The notes under the pieces are model-generated. The model was not told the DNA's origin. It did not search any database and was given only the letters and a program-made list of their open reading frames with translations. Shown one piece after another: positions 37,534 through 46,777 of a stretch of 64,000 nt of DNA. Numbering within the stretch: position 1 is the first letter of the stretch; every line of letters starts with the position of its first letter. This DNA is from Pseudomonas putida (GTDB lineage Bacteria; Pseudomonadota; Gammaproteobacteria; Pseudomonadales; Pseudomonadaceae): contig CP124529.1 of assembly GCA_029953615.1 (NCBI GenBank), forward strand, positions 1,516,998-1,580,997, read 5' to 3'. The position numbers and the translations under genes are program-made.

Positions 37534-39573
37534 CTACTTGCCGAGGGACTTGCCCAGGCCGCGCGAGTCGAGCGGCGAGACGCCGGCGTCGATGCGCACC
37601 TTGGTGGCCACACCGTCGATGGTGAAACCGCCTTGTTGCTCGATATACGGTACATCTACGCCATTCAGGTAAGCCACTTCGACGGTGTCGTTACCTTGGC
37701 CCGCCGCCATGTACCACTCGATAGCCGAAACATCATCCAGACGGGGCTCGCCGATGACCTGGGCAAAGTCCTTGATCGGGTTCTTGATTCCGGCGTTGAT
37801 GTTTGCCCCCTGTACCGACTCCGACGCGATGATCTGGCGAGCGGTATCCTCCAGCGCGACCGGCACCAACACGAATTCCGGGCGAATGTTCAGGGTGCGC
37901 GGCTTGCCGTTCTCGACCTGGCCCTTTTGCGTGCGCATGGCCGTCTTGGCCGCGCTCAGCGAAGCGACAGACAAGGCCGAAGCGGAACCCTTGAGCAGGT
38001 TGTTACGGTCCGCATGGAACAGGGTTTTGCCATCACGCAGTTGCGGGTTACCGGTCAATACCGCATAGACCAGGTCGCCGATAGTGCCCTTGGCAGCGCG
38101 CCCCATCAGTCGCGGAATGTCAGTCAGCAGCGACAGGTCGTCGTTGATGATGGCCTGACGGGTGATGGTGAAAATCTCGCCATAGGTGCCCAGCACGATC
38201 TGCTCGCCGCGATCACCAACGGAAACGTACTGATATTCAGCACCAGGGCGAACCTCACGCAGGCTGCTGAAGGAGCCCAGGCCGACACGGGTCGACGGCT
38301 TGAAGTCGCTCAGCTGGCCTTTCTTGGTCCACAATTCGAATGTCTCCGGGGCGTCTTCCCAGCCCTTGAGCACCGACTTGTTAGCGATATCCAGCAAGAT
38401 GTTGCCGAAATCGCTGGAGGTGTGGGTAAAGGCCATGCCAACCATTACCATCGGGTTGCTATCCGAGCAGCTGATACCGCGTCCCTCCAGGGAGGCGCGG
38501 GCCAGTTCATGCAGTCGCATGTAGTTGTACGGGTTGCCGGCTTCCATGTCCGACTGCCCCACTCGCGCCGAGATCGAGGCACGCACCGAATCGCCAACGA
38601 TGTTGCCGTTAGTGACATGGCCAGGATGACGAGCGGTCGGCACACTCACCGGTGCCGAGCCATCGCCCAAAGCTGCCAGCAGCTTCTCACGAGCCACTGC
38701 CTCGGTGCATTGCGGGTCATCTTGGCAGGTGCGCAGCAGCTCAGCATGGCCTGCCGCGAAGCCACCAAACGCTGCCGCAATAGCAGTGCGGCGGGCAGTA
38801 TCGGCGGCCAGTACCTGGGCGCGCATCTCGTCAGTGATCACCGGCGCGACTGGGTCGGGTGTCGGAGTGGGGGTTGGGCTGGGAATCGAGGCCCGCGGGT
38901 TCATCAGGGTGCGCATTGCATTTGGCATGCTGGTGTATTCCTCTAAACGTTTCGAACTGAGTTGAGCGGCGGCCTTAAGCGGTTCCAGCACCTGGTCCGC
39001 GAAACCGGCCGCCACCGCCTCGTTGCCGTCCATCCAGGTGGTTTTTTTGAGCAGCGCAGCGATTTCTTCTTCGCTCTTACCCGTCTTGAGCGCGTAAGCC
39101 CTGATCAGCGTCCCCTCGAACTTGTCGAGCAAGTCAGCGTACTCGCGCATGTCGTCCGCATCGCCGACCTGACCGCCCCAAGGCTTGTGCACCATCATGC
39201 TGGAGTTCTCCGGCATGTAGACCACATCGCCCGCCATCGCTACCACGCTGGCCATGGAAGCGGCCATGCCGTCGATGTACACCTCAACGCGGGCCGAGTG
39301 CCCGCGCAAAATGTTGTACATCGCAATGCCGTCCATGACGTCGCCGCCGGCGGAGTGGATGCGTAGATTGATCTGTGACACATCGCCAAGCGCCGCGAGG
39401 TCGCGGGCAAACTGGCGGGCCGAGATACCCCAAGCGCCGATATCGTCGTAAAGCATGATTTCCGCCACGCCGCGCGCTGCGGCGCGGATGGCGTACCAGC
39501 TTTCCTCGGGCTTATTTGCCTGGCTGATTGCCGCCCGTGGCTGGATCAGCGGGATTTTTTGCAGTGTCTGCAT
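37534..39573 (-). CDS. ClpP-type prohead protease fused to major capsid protein
   Basis: A 679-residue fusion. Residues 1-210 are a ClpP-like protease (IDGMAASMASVVAMAGD has the nucleophile Ser; MMVHKPWGG has the His). A Pro-Thr linker follows (SIPSPTPTPTPDP, around residue 230). Then comes a scaffold-like helical region and the Mu/HK97-type major capsid domain (RVGLGSFSSLREV, TIGDLVYAVLTGNPQLRDGK). The protease should cut itself off and mature the capsid. The start at 39573 lies inside the 3' end of the portal gene; earlier in-frame codons belong to the portal region. Confidence 0.92.
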   Translation of the reverse strand: MQTLQKIPLIQPRAAISQANKPEESWYAIRAAARGVAEIMLYDDIGAWGISARQFARDLAALGDVSQINLRIHSAGGDVMDGIAMYNILRGHSARVEVYIDGMAASMASVVAMAGDVVYMPENSSMMVHKPWGGQVGDADDMREYADLLDKFEGTLIRAYALKTGKSEEEIAALLKKTTWMDGNEAVAAGFADQVLEPLKAAAQLSSKRLEEYTSMPNAMRTLMNPRASIPSPTPTPTPDPVAPVITDEMRAQVLAADTARRTAIAAAFGGFAAGHAELLRTCQDDPQCTEAVAREKLLAALGDGSAPVSVPTARHPGHVTNGNIVGDSVRASISARVGQSDMEAGNPYNYMRLHELARASLEGRGISCSDSNPMVMVGMAFTHTSSDFGNILLDIANKSVLKGWEDAPETFELWTKKGQLSDFKPSTRVGLGSFSSLREVRPGAEYQYVSVGDRGEQIVLGTYGEIFTITRQAIINDDLSLLTDIPRLMGRAAKGTIGDLVYAVLTGNPQLRDGKTLFHADRNNLLKGSASALSVASLSAAKTAMRTQKGQVENGKPRTLNIRPEFVLVPVALEDTARQIIASESVQGANINAGIKNPIKDFAQVIGEPRLDDVSAIEWYMAAGQGNDTVEVAYLNGVDVPYIEQQGGFTIDGVATKVRIDAGVSPLDSRGLGKSLGK

Positions 39574-41038
39574 TGCCTTTGTTCCCGTAGAACTTGTGAT
39601 AGGCGTCCGAGCCGAATACCAGCCCGTTCGCCCGGTTGACCAAGATTTCCGCAATGCGGGATTTCTTGAGTTCCGCAGGGTTACGCCCCCGCGAGCGCGC
39701 CACCTCGGCCTCATCGGCGAAGCCGGCATCCACTAGCAGGTTCCAGGCTGTAGCCTCATGAACCGGGTTGATCCACGGCATGACTGGCCCCTGATAAACC
39801 GCCGAGTAGACGGTGCTGGGATCGACCGTGGGCGGGACCACCAAGCGGCCGCTCAGAATCGCCATCTGCAGCCAGTTGCGGTACACCGGGCGGGACCAGT
39901 AGTCGATAAATTCGTGCTGCAGCAGGTCGTAGCCTTGCTGCCCTTCGACCAGCTCCTGGCGTTGCGACGAATAGGTGCCGTCGTAGCTGCGCGCCACACT
40001 AGAAAAGGTGCCGCGCGTACCGGCCGCCACGGCCTTGAGTTGACCATTACGGAACGGCTCAAGGAACGGGTTCGGCCGGTTGCTCTCGATCATCCCGACT
40101 TCTTCGCCGGGGTTCAGGCCGTCGTAAACCATGCCTGACTGAATCGGAATGGTTCGCTCCTTCCCGTCAGGCTTGACCTGATAGTCATCTTGCGAGCCCT
40201 TCTTGATGTACATCGCCAGCGCAGCACTAATCCGCGCTGCCACACGCTCGCTTTCCTCGTAATCCTTGATATCCGCGAGCCGGGTAATGACGCCATGCAG
40301 CAGAGGCACGCCCCGGTTTTGTCCTATCCGCTTGCGGTGGGCAATGTGAATCACACGATCCGCCGGCACGGGCTTGGTGTTTTCCGCCAAACCATGGACT
40401 AGCAGGTCGCCGGGGTGACGCTTGTAAAAGTAATACGCCTGGACTCTCCGCCATGCGTTGCGCTGCACGCCCTGGACGATGCCTTTTGAAAGGTCGTTGT
40501 ACTCCCAGGGCAAATAGTCCGGTTCCAGCAGCTCCAGGGCAAAGGGCACGCCACCTTGGTAGTCATAGCCAGACACGCGCCCTTTCAGCATCTGCGCCAA
40601 GGCCTCGCCATCACGCAGCCAGGTCCGACAAATCAGGCGCTCGACCTGCGGCCGAGTCAGCTCGCCGGATACCTCCGGCTTTAGCGACCATTCGGCCCAC
40701 GCGGCTTTGATCGCAGCCGCGAAGTCGACATGCACCGCGCCAGCGTAGTCCAGCGGCAGCGGCTCAACCCCGATTCCTGGGCCGCCAACCACACGCTCCT
40801 CCAGACGATCCAGCAACCCGATAACCAGATCATGGTCTTCGTCCAGCTTGCGGCACTGGGCGCGCATCGAGCGCGCGTCTTTCTGCAGCGAAGCATCAGC
40901 ACTGCGGGCCTGCCCCTTGGCCTTGTGGGTTCGGGTGATATCGGCCGCCTCATAGGCCTGGATGACATGCTGTGCCCCCAAGCGCTTGGCCACCAGGCCG
41001 GGAAACAGAGGCCTGAGCATCCGGTCAATCACATTCAC
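39512..41038 (-). CDS. Portal protein, lambda B family
   Basis: A 508-residue portal with the family signatures RAQCRKLDEDHDLVIGLLDR and GTRGTFSSVARSYDGTYSSQ. It forms the dodecameric vertex through which DNA is packaged. It starts with GTG overlapping the gpW stop and overlaps the protease-capsid gene by 62 bp. Confidence 0.94.
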   Translation of the reverse strand: MNVIDRMLRPLFPGLVAKRLGAQHVIQAYEAADITRTHKAKGQARSADASLQKDARSMRAQCRKLDEDHDLVIGLLDRLEERVVGGPGIGVEPLPLDYAGAVHVDFAAAIKAAWAEWSLKPEVSGELTRPQVERLICRTWLRDGEALAQMLKGRVSGYDYQGGVPFALELLEPDYLPWEYNDLSKGIVQGVQRNAWRRVQAYYFYKRHPGDLLVHGLAENTKPVPADRVIHIAHRKRIGQNRGVPLLHGVITRLADIKDYEESERVAARISAALAMYIKKGSQDDYQVKPDGKERTIPIQSGMVYDGLNPGEEVGMIESNRPNPFLEPFRNGQLKAVAAGTRGTFSSVARSYDGTYSSQRQELVEGQQGYDLLQHEFIDYWSRPVYRNWLQMAILSGRLVVPPTVDPSTVYSAVYQGPVMPWINPVHEATAWNLLVDAGFADEAEVARSRGRNPAELKKSRIAEILVNRANGLVFGSDAYHKFYGNKGNADTAKNPADPATGGNQPGK

Positions 41039-41235
41039 CGCAGGTCAGCCAAGGCAAACCCCTGGCTCCCCCTCGCGCTTCTCAGGCGGCTTTCCCACTC
41101 CTTACGCCCGGCGATGATTTTGGAAAGATCCTCCATCGTCACCCGGCGCCCGCCCAGCGTTACATCTTTGCCAGCCAGCACATCAATTTCGGCCTGCACG
41201 TACAGGTCGACCATCCGTTGAGGGTCTACAGCCAT
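41035..41235 (-). CDS. Head-tail joining protein, lambda gpW-like
   Basis: A 66-residue protein (MAVDPQRMVDLYVQAEIDVL, KDVTLGGRRVTMEDLSKI) with the size and pattern of lambda gpW, between terminase and portal as in lambda. Confidence 0.85.
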   Translation of the reverse strand: MAVDPQRMVDLYVQAEIDVLAGKDVTLGGRRVTMEDLSKIIAGRKEWESRLRSARGSQGFALADLR

Positions 41236-43287
41236 GGCCTAACTCCTATGCCCAGGAAGCCGCCCCCATCGGGCTGCTCGGGCGTCACTGTTTCGATTGG
41301 TTCAGCCTCCGGCGTGGCCGGCGGCTCGTTCGTCTCGGCGACCTGCTCAGGCGCCGGCAGCACCTCCCAAACGCCGGTCGCCGGGCAGCGCTCGGCCGCC
41401 AAGGCATCGAGGTCAAGGCCGAACTTGTCTTGCGTTATGCGTAACGCAGCCAGGGCATACACAAAGCAGTCGAGTGCTTCGTTACGCCGCTTGCTGGCAT
41501 CCCAGCGCAGCACGCGCCGCCCCTTGGCCATGACCCATTTCTTGGTCTCGCTGGTCAGCTGCTTGAGTTCGTCCTGGTCACAGATCGAATCATCGGCCGG
41601 GAAGTGAACCAGGCCGGGCACGGGACGATTGCCGTCCCGCTGCAGCTTGAGGCGGTTGTAAATGACCTCTTTGGCGTTGTCGGTGCCGACCTCGGTCAGG
41701 TAGACGCGCGACTTCTTGTCCTTCTTGCGCGGGAAGTTGGCAATTGGCTTGCCATAGGTACTGGCCCCGAAAATCGGGATCACCCAATGCACACCCAGCA
41801 GGCGGCTTTGTTTGCGAACCGTCTCCGAGTGGTGGCCGCCGGAGTCCCAGCACCACCGCTCAACGCCCAGCTTGGAGCCGTCGGCGCAGGTGAATTGACG
41901 ACGCACCTCAAGCCCGACCTGGCGCAGCAGCTCGGCACTGGCCGGGTCGCCGTAGAGCACCCGGCGATACACCAGCCAAGATTCTTCGCCGGCGCCCCAG
42001 GCCCATACCCGCAGTTCGTAGCGGTCGTCCTGGGTGTCGATACCCCCGGTCAACACCACCGCACGCGGCGGCACCGGGGCCAGGTACACCTCGCGGCGCT
42101 CGTACAGCAGCTCCCAGTCGACTTTCTCGGTCTGGTCTTCCTCCCACACCTCGCCGAGGGTGGTGTTAACGAACGTCTTGAGCTTGCCCCGGTCCTTGCC
42201 GACCTTGACGAAGTCGGTGGCGATATCCACCCAGGTGGTGAACGTCGAATAACCCGTCCACACGCTGAAGGTCACCGAGCGCGGCGTGGCGGTCGGTTCG
42301 CCCTCGGCGTCAAACCATTCCATGCTGTCGCGCGTCCAGATGCCCGAGCGCTCGCACACCCAGCGACCAGTCGCCTCAGCCGCCTCGACCATTTCGTGAT
42401 ACTCAAAGGTGCCGCCTTGGCAGTGCGGGCACAGATACCAGGCCGCCTCGACCTCATGGCGATCATTGAGTCGCCACTTGATGCCAAACGGCTTGTCTTT
42501 GCCCCCCCACTCCAACACCAGCTCGTTGCCGCAGCACGGCGCTTTGATGTTGAGCCGCAGGTCGTGCGGCGACTCGATGGCGGCACGGGTGATCTGGCAT
42601 ATCTCGGCCTCGGTCGGCGTTGACCCCCTGATCGACTTCTTGAAGGTGGCACCCTCCAGACGCTTGTCTCCCAGGAACGTCGGCGCCCCCTCGCCCTCGA
42701 TATCCTCATCAAACTTCGACAGCTCGTCGTAAATGACGGTGTCCGGGCTCTTTTCCCGATAGTTGCGCGCCGCCTTGCCACCCAGGCACCACAGCATTTT
42801 GCGGTTGGAGAAACACTTGGCCTCCAGGGTGTTGTCACGGTGCTTCATGCCGTACCAGGGCGCCAGGTCGAGCACCACCGGCACATCGCGAATCATGCCC
42901 TCAATGTGGCGTTTCATGACGCCCTCGGCGTCACCCTCGGTCGGGCAGTACATCAGCACGTTGCGTTTCTTGTGCTGGATCAGATAGCCAATGAACGCCA
43001 ATCAGCATCTTGGTGTAACCGAGACGGGCCGACTTCACGAAGTTGACTTCGCGGATCAGGTCATTGCCCATCGCATTGAGAATGGCCACCTGAAACGGCG
43101 CGGTGGTCCAACGCCCTTCCTGGTAGGAAGACTCCGACGACAAGTAGAAGTGTTTATCGGCCCACTCCACGACGGTCATGGGCGGTTCCTTGTACAACGC
43201 CGAGAGCCCGACCTCGATTGCGTCGGCCAACGGCTTCAGCCATGGCGGGTCAGCCTCCGTCGTCATCCATGGCGGAAATGAACTCAT
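41226..43287 (-). pseudogene. Terminase large subunit, lambda gpA-like, frameshifted
   Basis: The two frames make one packaging ATPase/nuclease of about 686 residues. The 5' frame (43287 to about 43000) begins MSSFPPWMTTEADPPWLKPL and reaches SARLGYTKMLI, the lambda-A-type ATPase region. The 3' frame (ending 41226) continues AFIGYLIQHKKRNVLMYCPT and holds the rest of the ATPase and the nuclease (GIDTQDDRYELRVWAWG). Removing one of the two C at 42998-42999 (G on the coding strand) joins them with a length matching lambda gpA. As written the phage could not package DNA. Confidence 0.87.
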
Positions 43288-43795
43288 TCAGAATCTCCGG
43301 CAGTCGCTCGTTTAGCTTTGCCGTTTCGTTACGCGTAACGGCGACCTCCCGCTGCACTGCCTCAAGGTGTCGCGGCTCGATATCAGGATGTTTGCGCTTG
43401 ACCTTTGTATGCACGGTGTCGAGGGTTGAGCCGATCAAACTGGTGATCCGGCTTAGGGCGAACGTCACGAAATCGACCGGCACCAGGTTGCGGCGCTTAA
43501 CCTCGTTGCGCATCGCTTGGGCGTCGGCCTGCTCTCTGGTCAGGCGCAGACGCTCTTGCAACAGCTTGGCCTCAGCGAGAGGGTCAATATCGTCGCCGCC
43601 AGGTTGTTGCTTGCCGCTCTGGTGCTGCAGGCGGTTATCCACCACCGAACGAACGTCGTAAAACGATTCTCGGCCGATCCTCTGGACCGGCTCTACGCCC
43701 CATTTGTCGAAGGCTTGAACCGAAATTCCGAGGCTTTCGGCCATGCGTTTTTTGTTCAGCCAGAACGGCTGTCGGGTAATCGTTGAATTTGTCAT
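43250..43795 (-). CDS. Terminase small subunit, Nu1-like
   Basis: A 181-residue protein with an N-terminal winged-helix/MerR-like domain (LNKKRMAESLGISVQAFDKW) as in lambda gpNu1 and a coiled-coil middle that binds the large subunit. It recognises the packaging site. It overlaps the large-subunit start by 38 bp. Confidence 0.9.
   Translation of the reverse strand: MTNSTITRQPFWLNKKRMAESLGISVQAFDKWGVEPVQRIGRESFYDVRSVVDNRLQHQSGKQQPGGDDIDPLAEAKLLQERLRLTREQADAQAMRNEVKRRNLVPVDFVTFALSRITSLIGSTLDTVHTKVKRKHPDIEPRHLEAVQREVAVTRNETAKLNERLPEILNEFISAMDDDGG
43328..43339. repeat. Palindrome GTTACGCGTAAC, copy 3
   Basis: Exact copy inside the small terminase gene; codes VTRN in EVAVTRNETAKL. Confidence 0.8.
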
Positions 43796-43980
43796 GGACT
43801 AAACAACAACCAACCTCCGAATTTGGGTCATACATAGCGAAAAGGCGGGGCCCGAATTACCCCCATCCGCCGGGGGTGCCGGGAGGACCCGCAAGCCGGG
43901 GTTGGGGGCAGGGCCGGATAGCCTCCCCCGCCTCCCGTCAACCCCTACGGGCCGGAAATCGAGGGGTTTTCGCGACTCTT
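43796..43980. other. GC-rich gap upstream of terminase, candidate cos/packaging region
   Basis: About 185 nt of G/C-run-rich non-coding sequence (CCGCCGGGGGTGCCGGGAGG and similar) directly before the small terminase gene, the position of cos in lambda-like phages. No cut site can be assigned by reading. Confidence 0.35.
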
Positions 43981-44721
43981 TCACCGTTTCGCCGTGGCAA
44001 TCGCCCTTTCGAGCGCCTCGGTCGAGACGCGGCCGTGGTTGGCCGTAACGATGTTCTCCGCGATACGAAAGAACGGGAATTGAATGCGGTAGATCGGCGC
44101 GCTTTTGCTGAAAAGGAACACCGGCCGGATGGCATCGCCAAAGGCCGTGTCCATGCGCTCCCACACACCATCGATGCTATCGACCACGCCCGAGAAATAG
44201 CGACGGGCATTGCCCTTGCGCTTGCTGCGCTTGCTGCCCGTGGCGTTGGACTGGTAGCCCCTGGAGGACTCGGCAGCCCCAAGGCCCGAAAGAATGCGGG
44301 TCATCACTCCGCGCGATACGTTGCCGTACTGGTTGAGCATGTACGACGCAGGCAGGGCGAACTGACCGGACTGCATCAGGCCCTTAGCTATCAGCGATTT
44401 CTCGAAGCGCTTGTGCGGCCTCGGCCCACCGGCCACTGCCTGCTGCAGGTAGGTGTCTGCAGGAATGCCCGATGACCATGAGTCCTTGAAGTATACCCGC
44501 GCCTCGGGCTTCGCCTTGGTGGCCGCACGCAAGAAAAGACTAGTGAGCGTGATAGGCGTAGGCCGGTCTAGGCGCTGTTTCATTACCCGCGTTTCGCCGG
44601 CCTTGACTAGCTTGGCCAGCTCGGTAGCGGTGAACGCCGCCGCGAAAGGCAGCTGGTCGCGGTACAGGCGCTGCAAGGCCGAGGACACGCCCGACGCATT
44701 GTCCAACCCGATTTTGAACAT
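43981..44721 (-). CDS. Phage protein of unknown function before terminase
   Basis: A 246-residue basic protein (MFKIGLDNASGVSSALQRLY, MKQRLDRPTPITLTSLFLRA). Its size, the basic centre KRSKRKGNARRYFSG and the repeated tail-completion-like pattern suggest a structural protein. The order is unusual because it lies upstream of the terminase genes rather than after the head genes. No certain family. Confidence 0.6.
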   Translation of the reverse strand: MFKIGLDNASGVSSALQRLYRDQLPFAAAFTATELAKLVKAGETRVMKQRLDRPTPITLTSLFLRAATKAKPEARVYFKDSWSSGIPADTYLQQAVAGGPRPHKRFEKSLIAKGLMQSGQFALPASYMLNQYGNVSRGVMTRILSGLGAAESSRGYQSNATGSKRSKRKGNARRYFSGVVDSIDGVWERMDTAFGDAIRPVFLFSKSAPIYRIQFPFFRIAENIVTANHGRVSTEALERAIATAKR

Positions 44722-44724
44722 GGC

Positions 44725-44937
44725 TCAACCCGCCGCGTTACGCGTAACAACGTCTTCCAGTTTGGCAAGGGCTCGGCGCAAGGCAATCATTGCCCTCTCA
44801 AGAGCATTCTGATCGACAGTCGCCCTACCACCGATAACCTTGGCCAGCCGCTCAGCATCACCTTTCAGGATGCCGATGCGCTGTAATGCCTCCCCCTCTA
44901 AATGACTCAACATTCGACACTCGTTCGATACAGTCAT
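44725..44937 (-). CDS. Small helical phage protein
   Basis: A 70-residue helical protein (MTVSNECRMLSHLEGEALQR) between the holin and the 246-residue gene. The last codons VVTRNAAG are encoded by one of the GTTACGCGTAAC palindromes. No function can be assigned. Confidence 0.6.
   Translation of the reverse strand: MTVSNECRMLSHLEGEALQRIGILKGDAERLAKVIGGRATVDQNALERAMIALRRALAKLEDVVTRNAAG
44737..44748. repeat. Palindrome GTTACGCGTAAC, copy 4
   Basis: Exact copy at the end of the 70-residue phage gene; codes VTRN in DVVTRNAAG. Confidence 0.8.
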
Positions 44938-44946
44938 TTCCCTGCC

Positions 44947-45276
44947 TTATTGATCGTTCGAAGGAAGCCCTGCCCGCTTGGCAAGGAACTGGGTATACAA
45001 GCCGCCCGCGACATCCGCGCCGATTACGGCAATAACAATGCCGAGACCAGCAGCCAGATAGAGGTTGCTCCAGAGGGCCAAGGCCAGCAGTAGGGTTGCC
45101 ATGCCGAGCAATCCAGACGCCAGGAAACGTAAAGCCACGCGCTGCAGAATCTGCCGCAGACTCAGATCGGCCCCTGAGGCTCGAAGCATCTCGCCCGAGA
45201 GGCCTGCCATGCTTAACAAAATCAACAGCCATAGGGGCACATCAGCGAGCGCTTGGTGCTCGTTGTTCATCTGCAT
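44947..45276 (-). CDS. Holin, lambda S family
   Basis: A 109-residue protein with three hydrophobic segments (PLWLLILLSMAGL, FLASGLLGMATLLLALALW, GLGIVIAVIGADVAGGL) and a charged C terminus (FLAKRAGLPSNDQ), resembling lambda S. It starts MQMNNEHQ; the AGAGGA site sits directly before the first ATG and six bases before the second, so the main product may begin at 45270. This Met1/Met3 arrangement recalls the S107/S105 dual start. The endolysin is 24 kb away at the other end of the late operon. Confidence 0.85.
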   Translation of the reverse strand: MQMNNEHQALADVPLWLLILLSMAGLSGEMLRASGADLSLRQILQRVALRFLASGLLGMATLLLALALWSNLYLAAGLGIVIAVIGADVAGGLYTQFLAKRAGLPSNDQ

Positions 45277-45418
45277 TCCTCTGTTAGGGACGGCCCTAAG
45301 TCGCCGGCATCCGCTGGGATGCTAGGAGCAGGCCTGGGCCGAAAACGAAAAAGCCCAGCACAATGGCTGGACTCAAGAAGGCAAAAAGTCCGCTGTAATG
45401 GCGAACTCTAAAAGGTAA

Positions 45419-45466
45419 CTCTAGGCGCATATTTGCCTTGTTGATTTATGCGCCTAGAGGTATAAT
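45419..45466 (+). promoter_or_regulatory. hicAB promoter with HicB-type operator
   Basis: TTGTTG (45438-45443) and TATAAT (45461-45466) with a 17-nt spacer form a good promoter. A perfect 13-bp inverted repeat CTCTAGGCGCATA / TATGCGCCTAGAG (45419-45431, 45447-45459) overlaps it and is a likely autoregulatory operator for HicB. Confidence 0.8.
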
Positions 45467-45489
45467 GATCCCATCAACCACACAAGGAG

Positions 45490-45678
45490 ATGGAGGTGCA
45501 GAGTAGGCAGTTGATCAAGGAGCTTGAAGCCGCCGGATGGGTTCTGAAACGAGTAACTGGAAGCCACCACATCTTCAAACACCCCAACAACCCAAACTCG
45601 ATACCAGTGCCACACCCCAAAAAGGATCTACCGATCGGCACGGTAAAGAGCATCAAGGAACGAGCCGGGTTGAAATAA
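45490..45678 (+). CDS. hicA: HicA-type toxin (mRNA interferase)
   Basis: A 62-residue double-stranded RNA-binding-fold toxin. It has the HicA signature GSHHIFKHP with the catalytic His, then PHPKKDLPIGTVKSI. AAGGAG precedes the ATG. It is transcribed opposite to the phage late genes and followed by the antitoxin hicB. Confidence 0.93.
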   Translation: MEVQSRQLIKELEAAGWVLKRVTGSHHIFKHPNNPNSIPVPHPKKDLPIGTVKSIKERAGLK

Positions 45679-45715
45679 CCCGGCTTCACCCTTTGCACCT
45701 CTGTAGGAGAGCACC

Positions 45716-46117
45716 ATGCAATACCCAATCTGCATCGAGTGGGGCGACGAGAATACCGCCATCGGTATTCAGATCCCCGACATTCCAGGCGCTGTCACCG
45801 CTGGCGACACCTTCGAGGAGGCCTATGCGGCAGCAGTCGAGGTGGCCCACATCATGCTGGAAGAGATCGCTGGCAGCGGCCAGGCCATCCCCATGCCCAC
45901 CAGCGCGGCCACCCACCGGAACAATCCAGACTTCGCCGAAATGGGGTGGGGTATGCTGGAAATCGACATCACGCCGTACCTAGGCAAGACCGAGAAGGTC
46001 AATGTCACTCTGCCGGGCTTTGTCATCCAGCAGATCGATCGGTACGTGCGCGATCACAATGTGAAGAGTCGGTCGTCTTTCCTGGCCGATGCAGCCATGG
46101 AAAAGCTAGGACGTTAG
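45716..46117 (+). CDS. hicB: HicB-type antitoxin
   Basis: A 133-residue antitoxin with a partial RNase-H-like N-terminal domain (FTPDFPGA-type DIPGAVTAGDTFEEAYAAAV) that blocks HicA, and a C-terminal ribbon-helix-helix DNA-binding domain (VNVTLPGFVIQQIDRYVRDH). GGAGAG precedes the ATG. It should repress its own operon through the inverted repeat before hicA. Confidence 0.93.
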   Translation: MQYPICIEWGDENTAIGIQIPDIPGAVTAGDTFEEAYAAAVEVAHIMLEEIAGSGQAIPMPTSAATHRNNPDFAEMGWGMLEIDITPYLGKTEKVNVTLPGFVIQQIDRYVRDHNVKSRSSFLADAAMEKLGR

Positions 46118-46123
46118 ATGCAC

Positions 46124-46150
46124 AAAGCCCCGCTCAATGGCGGGGCTCTT
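46124..46150 (+). terminator. hicAB terminator
   Basis: AGCCCCGC / GCGGGGCT stem followed by CTT, directly after hicB. Confidence 0.65.
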
Positions 46151-46167
46151 ATCAGCGAGGCGCAGAA

Positions 46168-46632
46168 TTAAACCTTCAGCGATTTCTCACAAATTTCGTA
46201 CAGGCAATCGAACAGATACTCCGGCATCCTAGAACGGGTGTAACCGAACTTGCCGCCGTTGTCGCATACTTCCACCTTCACGCCTTCTTCAGCTACTTCC
46301 ATTGTAAGCGGGAGGCGAATGACGCTCGAAACTCTTGAGACATCCACATCTGCCAGTTTGAACTCAAGCGCGAAGTTCAGCTTGTAGCCAAGCTCTCCAG
46401 AGCTCAATTTCTCGCTATAGACGGTCTCGCCCTCGTCGTCCACGTATCGCCCCAACGCCTTGACCTTAATTGGGTGGGATAGCGGATCTGTATGACCACT
46501 TTCGGTTTGCGACAACCAAACGCCGAAGTCATCAGCCAATTCTTCAGCGTGAAGGACTAAATAATCAGCGTGACTCTCGAGCCGCTGAGAACTAGCCTGA
46601 AACTGCCTTACGAGATTTCCGAAGCGACTCAT
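46168..46632 (-). CDS. Phage-encoded protein of unknown function
   Basis: A 154-residue soluble protein (MSRFGNLVRQFQASSQRLES, later LKADVDVSRVSSVIRLPL-like ADVDVSRVSSVIRLPLTMEV). No signal or membrane segment. It lies just beyond a strong terminator that follows antiterminator Q, so it may be the first Q-dependent late gene. It is more AT-rich than its neighbours. Confidence 0.65.
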   Translation of the reverse strand: MSRFGNLVRQFQASSQRLESHADYLVLHAEELADDFGVWLSQTESGHTDPLSHPIKVKALGRYVDDEGETVYSEKLSSGELGYKLNFALEFKLADVDVSRVSSVIRLPLTMEVAEEGVKVEVCDNGGKFGYTRSRMPEYLFDCLYEICEKSLKV

Positions 46633-46675
46633 GTACCTATCCTTGATGGTCCGTGAGTCGCCAAATTAAACATAC

Positions 46676-46704
46676 AAAAAACCCCGACACAATGGCCGGG
46701 GTTT
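46676..46704 (-). terminator. Terminator after Q, possible tR'-like site
   Basis: On the minus strand ACCCCGGCCATTGTGTCGGGGT followed by six T, 75 nt beyond the Q stop. Its place between Q and the late genes is that of lambda tR', which Q overrides. Confidence 0.7.
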
Positions 46705-46777
46705 CTCTGTGTCGCGTTGCTTGCAAGCTGGACACGCTGCTATGAAAACAGGTGTTTATCCGCCCGTATAGAACTTT

